A stretch of 11,250 nt of DNA from an uncultured Ruminococcus sp. Lineage in GTDB: Bacteria > Bacillota > Clostridia > Oscillospirales > CAG-382. Below the pieces are notes generated by a model. That model did not search any database and was not told the origin of the DNA. It saw only the letters and a program-made list of their open reading frames with translations. Of the stretch, positions 6,598 to 11,250 are shown in pieces. Made by a program: the position numbers and the translations under genes. The first letter of the stretch is position 1; each line of letters opens with the position of its first letter. The DNA lies in NCBI GenBank assembly GCA_902783535.1, contig CACZRJ010000029.1, forward strand, positions 1 to 11,250, written 5' to 3'.

Positions 6598-7544
6598 CAG
6601 CGGGGGATCTCCACCTTCCGGATCACGTTCATGAGCACCGCGTCGGTGCTGACGCCGGAGGCGTGGGTCTCGGGCCTAAGCAGGATCCGGTGGCGCAGGA
6701 CGGGCAGAGCGACCTCCACCACGTCGTCCGGGATCACGTAATCTCTCCCGTTCATGGCGGCCACCGTCCGGGATGTGAGCAGAAGCGCGATGGACGCTCT
6801 GGGGGACGCCCCCAGCAGGATCTGAACGGACTGCCGGGTCGCCGCGGTGATGCCGGTGATGTAATGGAGGATTCCCTCCTCCACCCGGACGGAGGCTGCC
6901 TCTTTGCGAAGGTCCTCCAGTTCCGAACGGGTCAGAACGGGCTTCAGGTCCTCGACTCTGGCGTGGGCCCCCTGGTCGTTGCCCTCGTACCCCTTCAGCA
7001 GCATGTCCTCATGTTCCCGGGACGGGTATCCCACGTACAGCTTCATTAAGAACCGGTCCAGCTGCGCCTCCGGAAGCGGATAGGTCCCCTCGTATTCCAC
7101 CGGGTTCTGAGTGGCGATAACGAAGAAGGGCTCCTCCAGCTTCAGGGTGGTTCCGTCGATGGTGACCGCCCGCTCCTCCATGGCCTCCAGAAGGGCCGAC
7201 TGAGTCTTCGGGGGCGTCCGGTTGATCTCGTCCGCCAGAAGAACGTTGGTGAACACGGGTCCTTTCCGGAGCCGGAAGGCGGATTCCTTCAGGTCGAACA
7301 CGTTGGTGCCGAGAATGTCGGCCGGCATCAGGTCCGGGGTGAACTGGACCCGCTTGCAGTCCGCGTCCACGACCTTCGCCAGCGCCTTGGCGGTCAGCGT
7401 CTTGCCGATTCCGGGAACGCCCTCCATCAGGACGTGTCCCCCCGACAGGAACGCGGTCAGCAGCTGGCGGAGCATGTCGTCCTGTCCGATGATGACTTTG
7501 GAGAGTTCCGCTAAGGTCTCCCTTGTTTTCTGTTCCAGCCTCAT
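6597..7544 (-). CDS. MoxR-family AAA+ ATPase
   Basis: This 315-residue cytoplasmic ATPase has every expected motif: Walker A GVPGIGKT (42-49), Walker B VLLADEIN (101-108), sensor 1 ATQNP (144-148), the family-typical YPLPEAQLDRF with its arginine (155-165) and sensor 2 GASPRA (245-250). The length is normal for the MoxR proper subfamily. MoxR proteins are considered chaperone-like ATPases that help mature or activate von Willebrand A-domain partners, here most likely the DUF58 product encoded next to it. The start ATG overlaps the stop of the DUF4350 gene as ATGA, and GGAGGG lies 10 nt upstream. It appears intact and should be active. Confidence 0.96.
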   Translation of the reverse strand: MRLEQKTRETLAELSKVIIGQDDMLRQLLTAFLSGGHVLMEGVPGIGKTLTAKALAKVVDADCKRVQFTPDLMPADILGTNVFDLKESAFRLRKGPVFTNVLLADEINRTPPKTQSALLEAMEERAVTIDGTTLKLEEPFFVIATQNPVEYEGTYPLPEAQLDRFLMKLYVGYPSREHEDMLLKGYEGNDQGAHARVEDLKPVLTRSELEDLRKEAASVRVEEGILHYITGITAATRQSVQILLGASPRASIALLLTSRTVAAMNGRDYVIPDDVVEVALPVLRHRILLRPETHASGVSTDAVLMNVIRKVEIPR

Positions 7545-8647
7545 GTCAGATATTCCCTCCGTATCCGGTTTATTTCTTCAATCAGCGCCTCGAGTCTCCG
7601 GCGCGGGATGCGGACGTCCTCCGCCCGGCGGTACAGGTCCGCCAGTTCCGAAAGTCCGCTGTCTTTGAACCGCTCTTCGCGGATCGCGTTTTCGTAGATT
7701 TCTTCGAAGGTGCCCCCTGGCGGCATCCCCGTCGCGACGCCCACGTCGTCCATGAGGGCGTCCATGTGGATCTTGAAGGCGATGCATTCCGAACCGGTGC
7801 GCCGGTACATGTCCGCCAGCGCCGCGATATGCTCCAGTTCGTTCCGGTTCTCCATCTCCGGCAGCTTCTTCGGAGCGCCGAACCGCTGCGCCAGGGAAAG
7901 CATCAGCAAAACGATCGCGATCCCCAGCTCGATCAGCCCCAGGATGAGCCCCCAACCGAGGATGTCCGCGGTCGGGTCCTCCCCGAGCCCGAGATACGTT
8001 TCGTCGAACAGGACCTCCCTGCAGCCGGTCTTTCCGCACAGGTCCGCCAGGAAGACGAGGAGACGGCTTCCCGGACCGTTTTCTGCCTTCAGGTCCCCGT
8101 TCCGGATCCCGTCCAGGGTCACGGTTTCGGAAAAGTATACGGCGCCATTTCCGTACGGAAGCCGGCAGAACCCGTTTTCATCCGGATCCTCCGAATCCGC
8201 GGGCGGGCCCTCGCCGTAGAGCCTCTGTTTCAGAGCGGACAGATCGTTCCCCGGCATGTCGCTCGGCAGGATCACGAGAGGCATCCCCTGCTCGACTTTT
8301 TCCAGGAGTTTTTCGAAATTCCCGTCGTCCAGATCGGGATTCGGCAGGACCACGATTGCCTGTTCCGGAAGAAACCTCGGCAGTTTGCCGAACCGCTGTA
8401 CGGACACGTTTCCGGATTCCCCGAGGTATTTTTCCGCGGCCAGATAGATCGCCTTGTACCCGTCGTCCCCGGTTCCGTAGCTCGTTCTAGTCTTGATGAG
8501 TTCGTTCCGGCTCGCGGCGCAGTCCACCGCTCCGATCAGGATCACCAGCAGAACGAAAGCGATAAGCAGAATAATGATGATCTTCCGCGCCCTTTTCCCT
8601 CCGGACGTCGTCTTCTCCGCTCCGTTGTTTGGAAGCCGTTTACCCAT
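7541..8647 (-). CDS. DUF4350 domain-containing membrane protein
   Basis: I choose the ATG at 8647 (368 residues) because AAAGGAGG lies about 8 nt before it and it overlaps the upstream stop codon by 8 bases. An ATG further upstream (8692) would add 15 residues without a good site. A basic N-terminus leads into a helix at about 22-42. A DUF4350-like domain follows, with SYGTGDDGYKAIYLAAEKYLG (start near 56), VVLPNPDL (99-106) and PLVILPSDM (123-131). The segment EVLFDETYLGL (211-221) precedes a second helix (about 229-252). The cytoplasmic C-terminal part contains LEHIAALADMYRRTGS. DUF4350 proteins occur almost only with MoxR, DUF58 and DUF4129 genes; their role is unknown, but a glutamine-amidotransferase-like extracytoplasmic fold has been proposed. 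Confidence 0.85.
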   Translation of the reverse strand: MGKRLPNNGAEKTTSGGKRARKIIIILLIAFVLLVILIGAVDCAASRNELIKTRTSYGTGDDGYKAIYLAAEKYLGESGNVSVQRFGKLPRFLPEQAIVVLPNPDLDDGNFEKLLEKVEQGMPLVILPSDMPGNDLSALKQRLYGEGPPADSEDPDENGFCRLPYGNGAVYFSETVTLDGIRNGDLKAENGPGSRLLVFLADLCGKTGCREVLFDETYLGLGEDPTADILGWGLILGLIELGIAIVLLMLSLAQRFGAPKKLPEMENRNELEHIAALADMYRRTGSECIAFKIHMDALMDDVGVATGMPPGGTFEEIYENAIREERFKDSGLSELADLYRRAEDVRIPRRRLEALIEEINRIRREYLT

Positions 8648-9356
8648 TGCCGGCCTCCTTTCCGCCGGAACCCAAACGCTCTTCAAACGCATCCAGCAGA
8701 AGGTCCCGTTCCCGGAACAGACGGTCCAGTTCCTCCGCGGATATGGGCTTTGATCCGTACCAGACCCGTTCGAACACCCGGAAGAAAGGCGCGAGACGGT
8801 CTTCCTCCACGGCCCCTTTCGACAGGGCCTCCCGCAGATACATCCGGTTCGTCTTGGACCTGGAGATGCGGATCACTTCCCGGGCGTTCAGTTCCGTCAG
8901 CAGATTGATGAACAGATACCGGCACGCAAAACGCAGATTTCCCTCGTCCCGGTACCGGAGAGCGAGGGCCAGCGCCTCGTCGGGGGCGTCCGCATAGCGG
9001 TCCAGGTCCTCGTTCGTCAGGCGGTCCTTCTTTTTGACCGATGATTTTTTCAGTATTTTGATCAGCAGAACGGACAGCGCCGTCACCAGCCCGGCACCAA
9101 GGATGATCAGGATGACCGCGGCCACCGTTTTCGCGCCGCCCCCCGACCCGTCGATGCCGGAGAAGGAAAAGCGGGACAGAAGCCGCTGGATCAGGTCCCC
9201 GAGCCAGTCGAGGACCTCTCGAAGGAGGTCGTGAATCTTTTCAAAAAAGGGCTGAAGGAAGGAGAGATCGACCTGTCCCTTTTCGCCGTTGAATTCCGGC
9301 CGGGACAGGATCTCGTCGATGATATCGCCCGCGCGTTCCAGTTCAGTCCCCGTCAT
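8640..9356 (-). CDS. DUF4129 domain-containing membrane protein
   Basis: This 238-residue protein has an amphipathic N-terminal region (about 30-62), one strong membrane helix at about 77-101 after a glycine-rich turn, and a basic stop-transfer segment KKSSVKKK. A cytoplasmic DUF4129 domain follows (about 120-225). Family-typical features are the helical ALALRYRDEGN and LFINLLTEL segments and the FERVWYG motif at 195-201, followed by the ISAEELDRLF helix. In other bacteria this domain is found at the end of transglutaminase-like membrane proteins or alone in MoxR operons; here it is the stand-alone form. Its ATG overlaps the preceding gene as ATGA, with AGGAG 8 nt upstream. The reaction or partner is not known. 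Confidence 0.83.
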   Translation of the reverse strand: MTGTELERAGDIIDEILSRPEFNGEKGQVDLSFLQPFFEKIHDLLREVLDWLGDLIQRLLSRFSFSGIDGSGGGAKTVAAVILIILGAGLVTALSVLLIKILKKSSVKKKDRLTNEDLDRYADAPDEALALALRYRDEGNLRFACRYLFINLLTELNAREVIRISRSKTNRMYLREALSKGAVEEDRLAPFFRVFERVWYGSKPISAEELDRLFRERDLLLDAFEERLGSGGKEAGNG

Positions 9357-10288
9357 ACGTTACGCTCCTGAAAAAAGCGCTGCAGCGCGAATTCGTACTG
9401 CCGGGTCCCGTTCCGTCCGTCCATCCTCTCCAAGTAGGAGAAGGTGAACGCCGCGTCGCCCACGTAGGAGGCGATCATGGTCACGGAGGTCAGAAGAGCG
9501 CTCACCAAAGCCACGGCCCACCCGCTTTCCTGCACAGCGGGAAGAAGCATCAGGCCGTCCAGCGCCGTTACGGCGGTCATGATCGCGGAACTGAGAAGCT
9601 GGGAAATCAGGAACACGCACAGAATGTGCCAAGCGCGCCCCTTCGTCGCCTTCCAGGAGGACTTCAGCGCCCGGAACACGGACCGGTTTTCGATCACCAC
9701 GAACTGGGGGAAATATCCGAACCGGAGAAGGACGTACACGACGAAAACCGCAAGGGACACGCCGAAGACCGCGAGCAGAATCCAGACGACCGGACTGGAG
9801 AAGAACGCGTCCAGGTCGACCATCTGTGTACTGACGGAGAAAACGATGGTGATGACCATGGAAACGGCGTACGAGGCGCCGTATGCGATCCCCGCGAGGA
9901 TGAGCCTCATGAGGAACAGACGGATCCCTCTCCGGAAGCCGTCGGAAAAGGTCGGGCGGTCGCCGAACACCGTCAGGCGGTATGCGGAATGGATGACCGC
10001 GCCGGACACGAGGACCTGAAGGAAGGCCGCAAAGACGCCCATCAGGAGTTCTCCGGCAAGGAGCATAAGGAGAGAACCGATCCCGGCCATATACGTTTCG
10101 CCCATATCAGCCAGGATTGACAGGAACACCACCCTGCTGGCAAGCAGCTTGCCCAGAAACACGAAGGGAATGTGGAACGCGAGCAGAAACGGCAGGAGTC
10201 TTTTGTATTCCCGCGCGAAAAAGGTGAGCCCGTAATCGACGCAGTCGACGGCCCGTATTCGTTTTTCCCGTTTTTTCCGGAATGCCAT
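9353..10288 (-). CDS. Six-helix membrane protein, first gene of the MoxR/DUF58 operon
   Basis: This 311-residue protein has a short basic N-terminus (MAFRKKREKRIR) and about six hydrophobic helices near 31-50, 70-98, 125-150, 167-190, 220-242 and 257-280. The segment VIENRSVFRALKSSWKATKGR (start near 198) after the fourth helix is the kind found in membrane proteins annotated as the glycerophosphodiester phosphodiesterase membrane-domain type. These are common in such operons but have no catalytic domain. I do not assign a biochemical function. GGGAG lies about 10 nt before the ATG. The rloB stop codon is 106 bp upstream and no clear promoter separates the genes, so this gene may be read from an rloAB transcript. 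The 3' end overlaps the DUF4129 gene by four bases. Confidence 0.75.
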   Translation of the reverse strand: MAFRKKREKRIRAVDCVDYGLTFFAREYKRLLPFLLAFHIPFVFLGKLLASRVVFLSILADMGETYMAGIGSLLMLLAGELLMGVFAAFLQVLVSGAVIHSAYRLTVFGDRPTFSDGFRRGIRLFLMRLILAGIAYGASYAVSMVITIVFSVSTQMVDLDAFFSSPVVWILLAVFGVSLAVFVVYVLLRFGYFPQFVVIENRSVFRALKSSWKATKGRAWHILCVFLISQLLSSAIMTAVTALDGLMLLPAVQESGWAVALVSALLTSVTMIASYVGDAAFTFSYLERMDGRNGTRQYEFALQRFFQERNV

Positions 10289-10394
10289 GCGCGTCTTCTC
10301 CCGTTCCTGCTCTTCCCGAGTTTGTATCGGCTGCCGCCGATGATTGGTCCTCGCCCCGCATTCTGCGATTCAGGCGGAGCCGTTTGCACAAATC

Positions 10395-11099
10395 TCAGTC
10401 GAGATCAGGCCTTTCCGCGATGATGTCCTCTATGATCTTCCCGATATTGCTGCTGACGATTCCCCTGATTCGGTGAATGTCCTGGTTAATCCGTTTCTCC
10501 TGCGCAATTGCCACATGGATGTTCGCGGCCAGTTCGCCAACGGCAGGATTCTTCTTGGCGTTCATTCCCGTCAGTTTCCGAAAGACCGTCGCCGCATACG
10601 AGTATTTCCCCGCGTCGTCTCTTTTGAGAAAATCGGCTTCCCGGTTTCTGATGCATTGTTCAAAGCTCCCGGAAATGTGCAGAATCAGGAAAAGCTCGAA
10701 TCCCGGGTTCGTGACCGCAGCGATATCCGTTTCCTCGATGGAGGCGATCAGTTCTTCATACCCAGAGACTTTTTCTTCAAAGATGTCGCCGTCAAATACG
10801 ATGACCATCTTGTCCCGTTCGGGATCAAAGCCGTTCTCCGGAAGGCTCTTCTGCGTTTCCGCAAAGATCGCCAGGTTCTTCGGAAAAGAAAGATTCCTGT
10901 CCCCGCCGGTTTTTTCCCAGAGCCGAATATCGATTAGCGGATGAATCCCAAGCGTTTTCCTCAGGTCGATCAGCTTTCGGAAATATGCTGTCTCTGTATT
11001 CGCCCCTTCGCAGATGAAGATGTACTTTCTGTACGGTTCTATCCGTTCTTCCCTGTCCGAAGGTCGGCTGTTCCAGTTCGAGTATGAGTGTACCGGCAT
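10395..11099 (-). CDS. rloB: RloB-family predicted Toprim-like nuclease
   Basis: This 234-residue protein fits the RloB family in length and motif order. YIFICEGANTETAYF (26-40) holds the conserved glutamate E31 of a Toprim-like fold, VIVFDGDIF (99-107) gives the D-x-D pair D103 and D105, and NPGFELFLILH (131-141) is the family signature. A basic helical region and NIGKIIEDI (218-226) close the protein. RloB genes were first noted inside restriction-modification loci and usually accompany a P-loop ATPase (RloA-like). A defence or abortive-infection function is widely suspected by analogy with Toprim/ATPase pairs such as OLD-type and PARIS systems, but the substrate here is unknown. The start ATG follows GGAAGGAGGAA, which overlaps the last codons of the ATPase gene, so the two are translationally linked. 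Confidence 0.88.
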   Translation of the reverse strand: MPVHSYSNWNSRPSDREERIEPYRKYIFICEGANTETAYFRKLIDLRKTLGIHPLIDIRLWEKTGGDRNLSFPKNLAIFAETQKSLPENGFDPERDKMVIVFDGDIFEEKVSGYEELIASIEETDIAAVTNPGFELFLILHISGSFEQCIRNREADFLKRDDAGKYSYAATVFRKLTGMNAKKNPAVGELAANIHVAIAQEKRINQDIHRIRGIVSSNIGKIIEDIIAERPDLD

Positions 11100-11101
11100 G
11101 G

Positions 11102-11250
11102 CTATTCCTCCTTCCGGAAAGAAAACTGCCGGAAAACGGGAATCGCCCCGTACCTTCCTTCCAGGTATGCCTTGCTCAGCTTTTTGTCGTATCTTTCCTT
11201 AAACCGGTCAAGGGAGTAGATCCTGCTGGCATTGTCCGCATCCCTTTCCA
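11102..11250 (-). CDS. Partial ATPase, RloA-like C-terminus (runs off the window)
   Basis: Only the last 48 codons are present. The visible sequence, with YSLDRFKERYDKKLSKAYL and the closing GRYGAIPVF, is the kind of C-terminus seen in AAA15/AAA21-type ATPases encoded directly upstream of rloB (RloA-like). It has been placed by context as much as by sequence, because all ATPase motifs lie outside the window. The stop TAG (11102-11104) is 2 bp before the rloB ATG, and its last codons contain the rloB ribosome binding site. The two proteins probably form one functional unit, with the ATPase sensing or driving and RloB cutting. Confidence 0.7.
   Translation of the reverse strand, partial: ERDADNASRIYSLDRFKERYDKKLSKAYLEGRYGAIPVFRQFSFRKEE

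Noticed and set aside
7523..8908. A 461-codon plus-strand open frame opposite the MoxR, DUF4350 and DUF4129 genes (similar ones at 4060-5181 and 5512-6741)
   Set aside because: All are antisense shadows of recognisable protein families in high-GC DNA, with no ribosome binding sites or family motifs.
10326..10341. Hairpin ATCGGC-TGCC-GCCGAT between rloB and the membrane-protein gene as a terminator
   Set aside because: Only six base pairs and no T-run afterwards; not enough to call termination.

Overview
The window looks like a chromosomal segment of a moderately GC-rich member of the Bacillota, most likely an uncultured or gut-type Clostridia. The reasons are strong AGGAGG-type ribosome binding sites, tightly overlapping genes, the protein families present and a group IIC-like intron relic. 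This placement is an inference from style and content, not from a marker gene. Every gene I can support is on the minus strand, so transcription runs from high to low coordinates.

Right edge (about 10.4-11.25 kb): the end of an ATPase gene whose C-terminus resembles RloA-type AAA proteins, followed directly by a complete rloB-like gene. RloB-family proteins are predicted Toprim-like nucleases that travel with a P-loop ATPase partner and are found in mobile or defence-associated gene sets. This pair is the most likely candidate for a little-described system here.

Centre (about 2.97-10.29 kb): a seven-gene cluster on one strand. In transcription order it holds a six-helix membrane protein, a DUF4129 protein, a DUF4350 protein, a MoxR-type AAA+ ATPase, a DUF58 protein, an RDD-family membrane protein and a SpoIIM/DUF95-family membrane protein. 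Six genes overlap their neighbour or touch it by 1-8 bases; the only gap is 42 bp, before the RDD gene. This is the widely conserved MoxR/DUF58 membrane-associated operon, whose exact function is not settled; a chaperone or stress/envelope role is generally suggested. The gap between rloB and this operon is only 97 bp from stop codon to start codon, with no convincing terminator.

Left part (about 0.08-2.97 kb): an unrecognised 685-residue membrane-anchored extracytoplasmic protein with mobile-element debris on both sides. Upstream of it lie a 3' relic of a group II intron (domains V and VI) and a set of regularly spaced 23-bp repeats resembling an IS21-type end. Just downstream is a deleted IS3-family element: the beginning of orfA joined directly to a terminal inverted repeat. 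The reading frame of the 685-residue protein continues upstream of its apparent start into a typical D-D-D-L-I-E motif, suggesting that its original N-terminus was lost. A tRNA-Thr(GGT) gene with its own promoter closes the left edge.
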